NCBI GenBank assembly: GCA_900317955.1
Contig: ONIP01000017.1
Span: forward strand, 1 to 64,000
Length of the DNA: 64,000 nt
DNA from: an uncultured Bacteroidales bacterium
GTDB lineage: Bacteria; Bacteroidota; Bacteroidia; Bacteroidales; P3
Reading direction: 5' to 3'
Position numbers and translations under genes: made by a program. The notes beneath the pieces were generated by a model, which did not search any database, had not been told where the DNA came from, and saw nothing but the letters and a program-made list of their open reading frames with translations. Below are positions 43,891 to 51,303 of the stretch, in pieces (position 1 is the stretch's first letter; each line of letters begins with the position of its first letter).

Positions 43891-45357
43891 TTATCTGTTT
43901 ATTAATATTATGTTTGCTTTTTTGTTACGGTATTTGCTACTGAGGTCGCCCACAACTGCCCCGATGCAGGTGGGGTCACAAACTGTGTACCGCTTTCCGT
44001 GAATGTCGAAGTAATAGCCTCCCACTTTGCCATCCGGGACATGCACAGCCGCTGCCACATGGTCATCATATTCCAACAACGCGGCGTCGTAGCCAAACAG
44101 GACTTGCACGATGCGGGCAAAGAGGATGGCACGGTCTTCGCAGTCGTTGGCAGGGTAGTAGAAATTCTCCTCGCAAAAGAAGTTCTTTTCGTGTCCAAAC
44201 TGTTTGGTGTCGGTTTGATACTTGAACTCTTGCTGCATGAATAGAAGCAGCGTGTTCAGCGCATCACTTGCTTTCTTTCCCTTAACGAGAGGGCGAAACT
44301 CACGCTCTATCGAAGCTGCAAACGCCTCTTCCAAAGCCGCTGTAGCGTATATGGACAATTCTGTTGGCGGGTAGTTGGAATAAAAATCCATCAACGGCTG
44401 GTTGACGAGAACCGCTATTGTATGGCCTGCAAGAGAACTGCTGAATGATTTGGCAGACAAGGCACCACCCAGGCGGGGTGAGTGGGTCAGGTGCATATCA
44501 ATTGGACGGTCGGCCCGCGACATCTGGCGGTCATAGGTGTAAAGACGACCCTTGCGCTGCATATCCCCAAAGACATAGTACCGGGCACCGTCAATCTCCA
44601 CATAGTTGGTTTCATAGAGCAGGCTGCCCGTATTTATCAGCATGACGAGACGGTCGTCCAATCGTCCTACACGGGCATCATAATGCAGGGCATCCAACAA
44701 GAACACCGAGAGCACCGCCTGCTCATTCGCACGGTTAGGATAGACCGTTGCGGAGAAATGGCGTATCAAGTCGAAGAAACCCCAATCGTTGAGGTAAAGA
44801 TCACGGCGTTGCCGGTCGAGGGATGCGACGCATCGGTCAACATGGCTTTCCAAAAGACGCTTCCAATAGTGCGCCACCTGACGCTCACCGATTCCTGAGA
44901 GTGTTATGCCCGCCACCTTGGCAGGGAAAGCAACGCTCAGCCGCCGCCCATAGAACGGTATAGAGTAGTCTCGCATCTGTGTGTTGCCGATAGCAGACGG
45001 ATGGGCGATAACAGGCTCTTCAACTTCTTGCATCGTGCCAATCTCCTCGTACTGCATAAGTCGGTCGGTCTTGAGTGTGTCCTCGTTATGATAGGATGTG
45101 TCAATATGTGGTTGTGTGACAGGCTTGTTGTCGAGCGGGAACAACTCCCCTTCGAAAAGTTGGTATTCTGTCCATAAATGTTCTAAATAGCGTACGAATT
45201 CATCATGTATGGAATCGGTGAATTGAAGCATCTCCACCTGCTTCTGCTTGCGGTAGCTGTCCGGAACTACCTGAGCCTTGGCTGTATTGAGCGTCGGGAA
45301 TTGAAGTGCAAGAATCAGTACGGCGCAAACTATTATGTAATGCAATCTTCTTTTCAT
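43891..45357 (-). CDS. Exported protein with a transglutaminase-like domain
   Basis: 488 residues from ATG with signal peptide (IIVCAVLILALQFPTLNTAKAQ). The C-terminal third looks like a transglutaminase-like Cys protease fold: FFCEENFYYPANDCEDRAILFARIVQVLFG, with the Cys in the NDCEDRA motif, and HVAAAVHVPDGKVGGYYFDIHG that may supply the His/Asp. The rest is a helical charged region without known family. It overlaps the anti-sigma gene by 4 bp, so expression is coupled to the sigma operon. Confidence 0.72.
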   Translation of the reverse strand: MKRRLHYIIVCAVLILALQFPTLNTAKAQVVPDSYRKQKQVEMLQFTDSIHDEFVRYLEHLWTEYQLFEGELFPLDNKPVTQPHIDTSYHNEDTLKTDRLMQYEEIGTMQEVEEPVIAHPSAIGNTQMRDYSIPFYGRRLSVAFPAKVAGITLSGIGERQVAHYWKRLLESHVDRCVASLDRQRRDLYLNDWGFFDLIRHFSATVYPNRANEQAVLSVFLLDALHYDARVGRLDDRLVMLINTGSLLYETNYVEIDGARYYVFGDMQRKGRLYTYDRQMSRADRPIDMHLTHSPRLGGALSAKSFSSSLAGHTIAVLVNQPLMDFYSNYPPTELSIYATAALEEAFAASIEREFRPLVKGKKASDALNTLLLFMQQEFKYQTDTKQFGHEKNFFCEENFYYPANDCEDRAILFARIVQVLFGYDAALLEYDDHVAAAVHVPDGKVGGYYFDIHGKRYTVCDPTCIGAVVGDLSSKYRNKKANIILINR

Positions 45358-45701
45358 ACGGTTTCCTCCATGTTTATTGCCGTAATACTGTCCTGTTCGG
45401 CGTAGGTGGGTGCAGGTGTAACGCCCATATTGTTTCCTGCCATGTCATGATGCCAAAAGGCAATGCCGACGCCAAGCAGCAGGGCCACACAGGCAGCTGC
45501 CGAGATGGCTGGCCAAAGTGGACGGATGCGTTTCTTCTGCTTGACCCCTTCATTTTGTTCAATTGCTGCAGTTATGGCAAGAAGGTCGTCAAGGCGGTTG
45601 TCATTCTCAGACATATAGTCGAGTACTGCCGCTTCTTCATCGGGAGAGGCCACCCCGCTAAGATAGCGGGCAATCATCTCGTCTGTCACGTTAGTTTGCA
45701 T
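45354..45701 (-). CDS. Single-pass membrane anti-sigma factor-like protein
   Basis: 115 residues from ATG. The N-terminal part MQTNVTDEMIARYLSGVASPDEEAAVLDYMSEND is typical of Bacteroidota anti-sigma factors (zinc-less ASD-like); one membrane helix at about 64-82 (WPAISAAACVALLLGVGIAFW), then a periplasmic tail. It overlaps the sigma gene stop by 11 bp, the classic coupling of sigma and anti-sigma. Confidence 0.82.
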   Translation of the reverse strand: MQTNVTDEMIARYLSGVASPDEEAAVLDYMSENDNRLDDLLAITAAIEQNEGVKQKKRIRPLWPAISAAACVALLLGVGIAFWHHDMAGNNMGVTPAPTYAEQDSITAINMEETV

Positions 45702-46269
45702 ATCCCTTCAAATGTTTTTGAATCAACTTTGCCAGTGCGCGCCGTTTGATATTGTAGAGGTTGTCGACTGTCACATGGAATCGTTCGGCAACTGCCTGCG
45801 GCTCTTCGTCCCGAAGGATAAGGGAGGTCAGTATCTCCCGGTCGCGTTGCGGTTCCAATTTGGCCAACCCATTCTGTATATCCATCATGATATGGTTCAT
45901 CTGCGTTGTTCCTGCGTTAAACAATTCTTGGTCTTCTAAATGGGTAATAGGGATTTGGCGACGGGAATCTATCATGCGAAGGGAATAATCTTTAAAGAAC
46001 CGATAGGAAACCACTGACAGCCAACGGTCAAAAGGCAAGGAAGAATCGTACCGGCGCAGACGAGCCCAGTCGTCGGCACTAAGGTATAGGTATAATTCCT
46101 GCACCAAGTCGTCGACAGGTACATTGGGGGCAGCCTTCATGGCATTGAAACGCAAAAGTCGTCGGAAACGGTCGTATAGCAAACACTCCAAAGCCTTTTC
46201 ATTGTTGGCAAGGAGATCGGTGACAAACTGCTGGTCGGAGATATAGCGATATTTGGCAAAGAGTTTCAT
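45691..46269 (-). CDS. RNA polymerase sigma factor, sigma-70 (ECF-like) family
   Basis: 192 residues from the ATG at 46267-46269 (MKLFAKYRYISDQQ); a TTG at 46341 would add 24 residues. Sigma2 region ECLLYDRFRRLLRFNAMKA..VDDLVQELYLYL and sigma4 region ILRDEEPQAVAERFHVTVDNLYNIKRRALAKLIQKHL, with linker RRIPITHLED. An ECF-type sigma that with the overlapping anti-sigma gene responds to an envelope signal and probably controls the operon downstream (transglutaminase-like, LPP20, DUF5683, FN3 genes). A structured foldback sequence lies before it (46315-46441). Confidence 0.85.
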   Translation of the reverse strand: MKLFAKYRYISDQQFVTDLLANNEKALECLLYDRFRRLLRFNAMKAAPNVPVDDLVQELYLYLSADDWARLRRYDSSLPFDRWLSVVSYRFFKDYSLRMIDSRRQIPITHLEDQELFNAGTTQMNHIMMDIQNGLAKLEPQRDREILTSLILRDEEPQAVAERFHVTVDNLYNIKRRALAKLIQKHLKGYAN

Positions 46270-46314
46270 CGGAAGTGAAGTGCAAAAAGAATAGCGTGGA
46301 ACGTATCTCTGTCT

Positions 46315-46441
46315 GACTACCAGGGTTTCCACGCCCTCCAATGCAAACTAAGTCATTCCACGCCGATGCACGGCGCTTCGTCGACCTATTCTTGCATTGT
46401 TGTATCCTCTTAAATGAGGACAAGGTGGAAATTTGGTAGTC
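46315..46441. other. Nested foldback (127 bp) upstream of the sigma factor gene
   Basis: Three nested inverted repeats: GACTACCA...TTTCCAC at 46315-46332 pairs with GTGGAAA...TGGTAGTC at 46425-46441; CAATGCAA at 46339-46346 pairs with TTGCATTG at 46392-46399; and CGCCG/CGGCG at 46361-46375 forms a central hairpin. It may be a structured RNA leader, a foldback mobile element, or a regulator site. Confidence 0.6.
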
Positions 46442-46543
46442 AAGAATAGCACGAATCGCTATTATGTATGTTTGTCTTTTATTGTCTGTTACATATTAAT
46501 TCCTTTTTTATTATCAACTGCAAATATACACTTTTTTTTCGAA

Positions 46544-47251
46544 TCAGAGGCTCAACAGCCATGCGGACTTGTAGCGTGGGGTTGCGGAGGGATATACTTG
46601 GACGGTTTTGGGGCTTGTCTGGACGGTGTCGTAGCCGTGGGCGGAAAGGAAGGAAAAGAGCTCGTTGTCGGTGCTGAGAATCGACTCCATCCAGCCGTCG
46701 AGCCATTCTCCCAGCGTGGTCTCCCCAACACTGTCGGCCATCAGTTCTTTCGGGATGTCTATATTGTACGGCTTTGCCCCGTAGCTCATTTTCTCGCCAT
46801 AGTCGGCAAGAAGGGTTCCCTTCCGCACAACAGCGAGGTGGTGCCAGCGGATGGTGTCAATCTTGATATATCCCCAGTCACGGAGTTGTGCAAGGGCGGC
46901 ACTGCAATTGCTGTCGTGGTTACTCTCAGCATGGTGTATCAGTTCCAGTCTCAGCACATAATTCCCTTTGCCATGGTACCGTTCACTATAAGAATAGGTG
47001 CCATGCGAAAGCTCTTCCAGCCGCAAGGCAACAGAAGTCACATCATCATTCAACCGCACCGTGTCGCCGAACCACCGTGCCGTATCCCTCGGCACGGCAG
47101 CCACCTGCTTTTTCGACAGCAGCCGTTGTCCGCTCACGGTGAGTTTATAGCCATCGGTCTCAATACTGTGGCGCGTCGTCCTCATTTCACGGTGACAACC
47201 TGCCAACAGCAATACGACTGCAAGAACTATCAACAAACGCATCTGCATCAT
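46544..47251 (-). CDS. Hypothetical lipoprotein
   Basis: 235 residues from ATG. Lipobox LIVLAVVLLLAGCHRE (Cys about 19). The mature part is a mixed protein with no motif I recognise (SVALRLEELSHGTYSYSERYHGKGNYVLRLELI). It is oriented away from the transporter gene at 47499 and stands before the sigma gene by 274 bp. The -7 box TAATTTTG at 47271-47278 (minus) may drive it. Confidence 0.65.
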   Translation of the reverse strand: MMQMRLLIVLAVVLLLAGCHREMRTTRHSIETDGYKLTVSGQRLLSKKQVAAVPRDTARWFGDTVRLNDDVTSVALRLEELSHGTYSYSERYHGKGNYVLRLELIHHAESNHDSNCSAALAQLRDWGYIKIDTIRWHHLAVVRKGTLLADYGEKMSYGAKPYNIDIPKELMADSVGETTLGEWLDGWMESILSTDNELFSFLSAHGYDTVQTSPKTVQVYPSATPRYKSAWLLSL

Positions 47252-47270
47252 TCCAGAATAAATCTTTTTG

Positions 47271-47278
47271 CAAAATTA
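47271..47278 (-). promoter_or_regulatory. Possible -7 box of the lipoprotein gene at 46544
   Basis: TAATTTTG on the minus strand, 20 bp before the ATG. No clear -33 box. Confidence 0.5.
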
Positions 47279-47349
47279 CTATTATTTCCCCACCTTTCGA
47301 AAGTTTTTTGCTCCCCTATAACAATATTTAAGAAAAAAGGCCGTTACTT

Positions 47350-47480
47350 TTGAAATTCGTTAATGAGTTAACGTGTTAATGTGTGAATCAGACTTGCGAA
47401 TTAACACATTAACGAATTAACACATTCAAGATTGACGAATTAACGCATTAACGCATTAACACATTCAAAATTGACCCTTT
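47350..47480. repeat. Foldback repeat of phased 8-bp units
   Basis: Left arm AATTCGTTAATGAGTTAACG and right arm of TTAACACATTAACGAA units around a CAGACTTG centre, between divergent genes 46544 and 47499. Confidence 0.65.
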
Positions 47481-47498
47481 AACGATTTTACCACCGCC

Positions 47499-48665
47499 AT
47501 GAACATAAAAAAACTTGGTATTCTGCCCAAAATTCTTATCGCCATTGCCTTAGGTATTGGCTGCTCTTTCTTCATGCCGGGATGGGCTGTGCGCGTGTTC
47601 CTCACGTTCAACTCCATCTTTAGCAACTTCCTCGGCATGTTCATCCCGCTACTTATCATCGGCCTTGTAGCCCCCGGCATTGCCGACCTTGGCAAGGGTG
47701 CGGGCAAGTTGCTGCTCATTACGGTGGTTCTTGCCTACAGTTCCACCGTCCTTTCGGGTGCCTTTGCCTACGGCTCCTGCGCACTTGCCTATCCCTACAT
47801 TCTCGGCGACGGCCTCACTGCGCTCGGTAGCATGGACATGAGCAATTCGCTTGCTCCCTATTTCACCATCGAAATGCCGGCATTCATCTCGGTCACCACC
47901 GCCTTGGTTCTTGCATTTATCTTGGGACTTACCACCGCCTCCATCAGCGGCACCACCATGAAAGGGTTCCTTGTCGACTTCCGCGACATCATCACCCGTG
48001 TCATCACCACGGTTATCATCCCCTGCCTGCCTCTCTATATCTTCGGCATCTTCCTGCAAATGGGAGCCGAAGGCCATGTAGGCGCCGTGCTGAGCGCATT
48101 CCTCAAGATTGTCGGTTTCATCTTCCTGCTCCACGCCACCGAACTGGTGTTTCTCTTCCTTGTGGCCGGAGCCGTGACACGCCGAGACCCCTTCCACGCC
48201 CTCATCACCATGCTGCCCGCCTACGTCACCGCCCTCGGCACTGCATCGAGTGCCGCCACCATCCCTGTAACCCTTCAGCAGGCCATCAAGAACGGTGTGC
48301 GCCCCGAAACGGCAGGCTTCACCGTGCCCCTCTGCGCCACCATCCACATGCCTTGCAGCATACTTAAAATCACCGCTGTGGCCTACGCCATCTCTCTCAG
48401 CATGGGGCTTCCCTGCGATTTCGGCACCTATATCGGCTTCATCATGATGCTGGCCATCACCATGGTTGCCGCCCCTGGTGTGCCTGGCGGCGCTATCATG
48501 GCCGCCCTCGGACTGCTGGGCAGCATGCTCGGTTTTGATGCCAACCTGCAAGGACTCATGATAGCCATCTACATTGCCATGGACAGCTTCGGTACCGCTG
48601 GCAACGTGACCGGCGACGGAGCCATAGCCCTTATTGTCGACCACATACGCGGCGACAAAGCATAA
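47499..48665 (+). CDS. Dicarboxylate/amino acid:cation symporter (DAACS/SLC1-like)
   Basis: 388 residues from ATG. About eight membrane segments with re-entrant-loop signatures: FLGMFIPLLIIGLVAPG, ITMLPAYVTALGTASSAATIPVTLQQAIKNGVRPETAGFTVPLCATIHM (the SSAAT/PxxAT loop), AAPGVPGGAIMAALGLLG and IAMDSFGTAGNVTGDG. This family imports C4-dicarboxylates or acidic/neutral amino acids with Na+ or H+. Substrate unknown. Its transcript ends at a strong terminator (48683-48726). Confidence 0.9.
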   Translation: MNIKKLGILPKILIAIALGIGCSFFMPGWAVRVFLTFNSIFSNFLGMFIPLLIIGLVAPGIADLGKGAGKLLLITVVLAYSSTVLSGAFAYGSCALAYPYILGDGLTALGSMDMSNSLAPYFTIEMPAFISVTTALVLAFILGLTTASISGTTMKGFLVDFRDIITRVITTVIIPCLPLYIFGIFLQMGAEGHVGAVLSAFLKIVGFIFLLHATELVFLFLVAGAVTRRDPFHALITMLPAYVTALGTASSAATIPVTLQQAIKNGVRPETAGFTVPLCATIHMPCSILKITAVAYAISLSMGLPCDFGTYIGFIMMLAITMVAAPGVPGGAIMAALGLLGSMLGFDANLQGLMIAIYIAMDSFGTAGNVTGDGAIALIVDHIRGDKA

Positions 48666-48682
48666 CCCCTCTAAAAACTAAA

Positions 48683-48726
48683 CAGCCTGCAACGTCCTTA
48701 TCCGGTTCGTTGCAGGCTGCTGTTTT
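48683..48726 (+). terminator. Intrinsic terminator of the symporter gene
   Basis: Perfect 12-bp stem CAGCCTGCAACG / CGTTGCAGGCTG (48683-48694 and 48708-48719) followed by CTGTTTT. Confidence 0.85.
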
Positions 48727-48923
48727 AACCCAAATCGGTCGATAGGATTTGTGACAGATTAGTATTTGTTTCGAACAGATTGGTCGCATCGCTGGCGAAG
48801 GCGTAGCGGGCTACGTCAAGACAGGGATGTGGCCAAGATGCCGAAAGAAATGCTGAGATGTCATAAATAGACCTAAAAAAAATTAGAATGATTGAACAGT
48901 CGGCCTAATGACCGATTTGGGTT
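48727..48923. mobile_element. MITE-like element with 20-bp imperfect terminal inverted repeats
   Basis: AACCCAAATCGGTC at 48727-48740 and GACCGATTTGGGTT at 48910-48923 are perfect inverted repeats; adding six bases inward with two mismatches gives 20-bp ends for a 197-bp element. No transposase lies within. A target site duplication is not evident. The internal sequence includes GGCGTAGC/GCTACGTC pairing. Confidence 0.5.
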
Positions 48924-48947
48924 TATGCACCTTGTCAGGCAGTGGGG

Positions 48948-49355
48948 TTAGTACTCCACGCGGGGCTCCATCTCTTTGGCCTGTGCCACCATCTTCTCAA
49001 TCTCCTTGACGGAGGGGACGCGGTTCACCAGATTCTTCTGTGCGTTCACCTCTTCCATCTTGGCGGCAAGGTTGGCCGGAACACGGTGGCGGAACTCCTT
49101 GATGGTGTCGACACCGGCAGCCTCGAGCAACTCGGCAAACTGACCCGCAACACCTTTGATGCGGAACAGGTCGGCATGATTGGTCCAGCGGAGTATGAGT
49201 TTCTCGCTGATGCCTGTGGCCTCGGCCATTTTGCGGCGGCCGGCACGTGTGGCGCACTGGTTAAGAAGGTCGTCGGTAGTCTTGATACCGGCTTCATTCA
49301 ACTTGGCGGCATAAACGTCGCCGATTCCTTCAATGTCTACAATTTTGTATGCCAT
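48948..49355 (-). CDS. DUF4332 family helix-hairpin-helix protein
   Basis: 135 residues from ATG. The opening IVDIEGIGDVYAAKLNEAGIKTTDDLLNQCATRAGRRKMAEATGI is an HhH pattern typical of DUF4332, with a second partial unit (GVAGQFAELLEAAGVDTIKEFRHR). These small proteins are thought to bind DNA or nucleotide-like ligands; the role is unknown. It stands alone, beside the MITE-like element. Confidence 0.85.
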   Translation of the reverse strand: MAYKIVDIEGIGDVYAAKLNEAGIKTTDDLLNQCATRAGRRKMAEATGISEKLILRWTNHADLFRIKGVAGQFAELLEAAGVDTIKEFRHRVPANLAAKMEEVNAQKNLVNRVPSVKEIEKMVAQAKEMEPRVEY

Positions 49356-49621
49356 AGTAGTATTTTGTTTTAAGATTTCCTCATTAACGGCACAAATCCG
49401 TTTTTATTGTGCTGATGGCATGACTCTTTGCAGTTTTTCTCTCCAGAAGGCTGAGAACCGTTGGTTCCCCTGCAGGCCGGCAACAGTTCTACAGTTGTTT
49501 TACACTTTTGTGGTTTTATACTATTTTAGACCAATTGCTCTCCAACAGTCGGACGAAGGGAGGAGGAAAGCAGCATTGACGCGCTGCGGCATACGCTTGG
49601 AAGGGTAGGGGAGCAGGGCGG

Positions 49622-50617
49622 TCAGATGAAGAAAAGGCTGACGCCCGCAACGCTGATGACGGCGCCGACAATTTCGCGCGGGGTGACACGCTGATGGAAA
49701 AGCCAGGCGGCCGGGGCAATGATGAGTATGGGCGTGAGGGCGAAGAGCGTCTGGGCGATGCCGGTGGAGGTGTACATGGTGGCAAGGAGCGACATGCTAA
49801 CTCCCACAAAGGGGCCGAAGATGGTGGCTCCGAAGACGCACCACATGGCTTTGCGGTCGCTAACGGCATGGCGCAACTTTTCGACGGCGTCTTTGTTGAA
49901 AAGGAAGAGCAGCAGGGTGAAGCCTGCAAGCCCCATGGCGGCACGTATCATGGTGGAGGCAAAGGGGACGCTGATGTAGAGGGGCATCGGAATTAGGGCG
50001 TCGGCCAACGGGGCGTGGAGGTCGAGACCTTCGGCCAAGAGGGCGGCATTGTAGTGCTCAAGTCCTATTTTGCTCAGCACCAACCCAAAGCCTTGGCATA
50101 TTCCAGCCATACTGGCGTAGGCAATTCCTTTTTTGGGGAGGCTGAGCTTGAGATGGGGTGTGTGGTCGGCGGAACCTGCCACGGGGTCGCGTTTGGAGAG
50201 GATGGACATGCCTATGCCCGTAAGGGTGACACACATGCCCAGAATGGCCAGTGAACTCATCTGCTCGCCTATAAGGAGACGTCCCATGATGGCTGCGGTG
50301 GGGGCGGAGAGGGTCATAAAAAGCTGGCCGAAGCGCGAGCCTATATAGATGTAGCCCTGCATGAGGCAGTAGTCGCCTATCACATAGCCCACCACGCCCG
50401 ACAGGAGGAGCCAGAGCCAAGTCGGCCCGTCGGCAAAACGAGGCCACGGCACCCCCATGACAAGCCAAAGTGTGAGGACAAGCAGAGTGAGGGACATGAC
50501 CATGCGCACCACATTGAGCGGCAGGGAGCCCATGCGTTTGGACGCCACCTCGGCAAAAAGGGCGGTGACAGTCCACGAGAGGGCCACAAAGAGAGATATG
50601 ATTTCGCCTATAAACAA
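49622..50617 (-). CDS. EamA/DMT-family transporter
   Basis: 331 residues with ten membrane segments in two EamA halves: MFIGEIISLFVALSWTVTALF...YVIGDYCLMQGYIY, GRLLIGEQMSSLAILGMCVTLTGI, then ALTPILIIAPAAWLFHQRVTPREIVGAVISVAGV. The start is unusual: the only initiator in the frame is the TTG at 50615-50617, directly after an in-frame stop; there is no ATG before residue 29. It is thus either a TTG start or a frame shortened by mutation. Family exports metabolites such as amino acids. It lies downstream of the DUF2589 operon but is set off by the hairpin at 50639-50669. Confidence 0.82.
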   Translation of the reverse strand: MFIGEIISLFVALSWTVTALFAEVASKRMGSLPLNVVRMVMSLTLLVLTLWLVMGVPWPRFADGPTWLWLLLSGVVGYVIGDYCLMQGYIYIGSRFGQLFMTLSAPTAAIMGRLLIGEQMSSLAILGMCVTLTGIGMSILSKRDPVAGSADHTPHLKLSLPKKGIAYASMAGICQGFGLVLSKIGLEHYNAALLAEGLDLHAPLADALIPMPLYISVPFASTMIRAAMGLAGFTLLLFLFNKDAVEKLRHAVSDRKAMWCVFGATIFGPFVGVSMSLLATMYTSTGIAQTLFALTPILIIAPAAWLFHQRVTPREIVGAVISVAGVSLFFI

Positions 50618-50638
50618 CTATTGTATCAACACACGAAT

Positions 50639-50669
50639 AAAGTGACTGCCAAACAGGTGCAGTCACTTT
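50639..50669. terminator. Probable terminator of the DUF2589 operon
   Basis: Perfect inverted repeat AAAGTGACTGC (50639-50649) and GCAGTCACTTT (50659-50669). Minus-strand RNA continues in CUUUAUU, a modest U-tract; a good T-run follows on the plus strand. It lies between the last DUF2589 gene and the EamA gene. Confidence 0.65.
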
Positions 50670-50701
50670 TAAATCAAATACAACTCTTAGCCTAAAACAA
50701 A

Positions 50702-51280
50702 CTACTCGTTTTTCTTAACCGATATAGCCTGATTGAGCATTTCCAACACTTTGGCGAGACCACCAGGCATAGACTCTTGGCGGGCTATAACGTTGATATC
50801 GATATTGGCCTCGATACTATAGGCGGAATGCTGGGTGGCTACCGAATCTTTCTTTGTTGATACGGAGCCTCTCATAACGGTTTTCTGTATTTGCGCCGAT
50901 TTCAGATAGCTACCAATTCCAAGGTACTTGGAATTAGTGCTGTCATAGGAACTTTCTCTGTCCGCATCAATAGCGTCTTCAGTATTGATACTTTTCAAGG
51001 CGGCCTTGAAACTAATATTCACCGTGTCGATGGAGATGAACGGTATCGGAACAATCGTGAGCAGCGGAACACTCAATACCACATCCTCTCCGTCACGTCT
51101 ATACTTGAAATCAACATTTATTACATGACCCGGATTCTGGGGGTCGAAACCCACTCGGTCGATGAAGTTAACCGATGAGACAGCCGCTTGTTCTTGTGCA
51201 TCAATACAAGCGGATAGAGGTCCTCCAATCATACGGTCGAAGGGCATTGACGACAGATCATTCACTAATTCGTTTGGCAT
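50702..51280 (-). CDS. DUF2589 family protein, copy 7 (last gene of operon)
   Basis: 192 residues from ATG. DUF2589 blocks in order: MIGGPLSACIDAQEQAAVSSVNFIDRV (A), VPLLTIVPIPFISIDTVNISFKA (B), SVSTKKDSVATQHSAYSIE (C) and MPGGLAKVLEMLNQAISV (D). No signal peptide or membrane segment, so cytosolic. This is the short form without an extra C-terminal domain. Function unknown. Last of nine leftward genes from the promoter at 58912-58941. Confidence 0.9.
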   Translation of the reverse strand: MPNELVNDLSSMPFDRMIGGPLSACIDAQEQAAVSSVNFIDRVGFDPQNPGHVINVDFKYRRDGEDVVLSVPLLTIVPIPFISIDTVNISFKAALKSINTEDAIDADRESSYDSTNSKYLGIGSYLKSAQIQKTVMRGSVSTKKDSVATQHSAYSIEANIDINVIARQESMPGGLAKVLEMLNQAISVKKNE

Positions 51281-51303
51281 AATTATATACTTTTATTTGA
51301 TTA

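Noticed and set aside
47649..48644. A 331-codon minus-strand reading frame
   Set aside because: Antisense to the symporter, which has clear family motifs.
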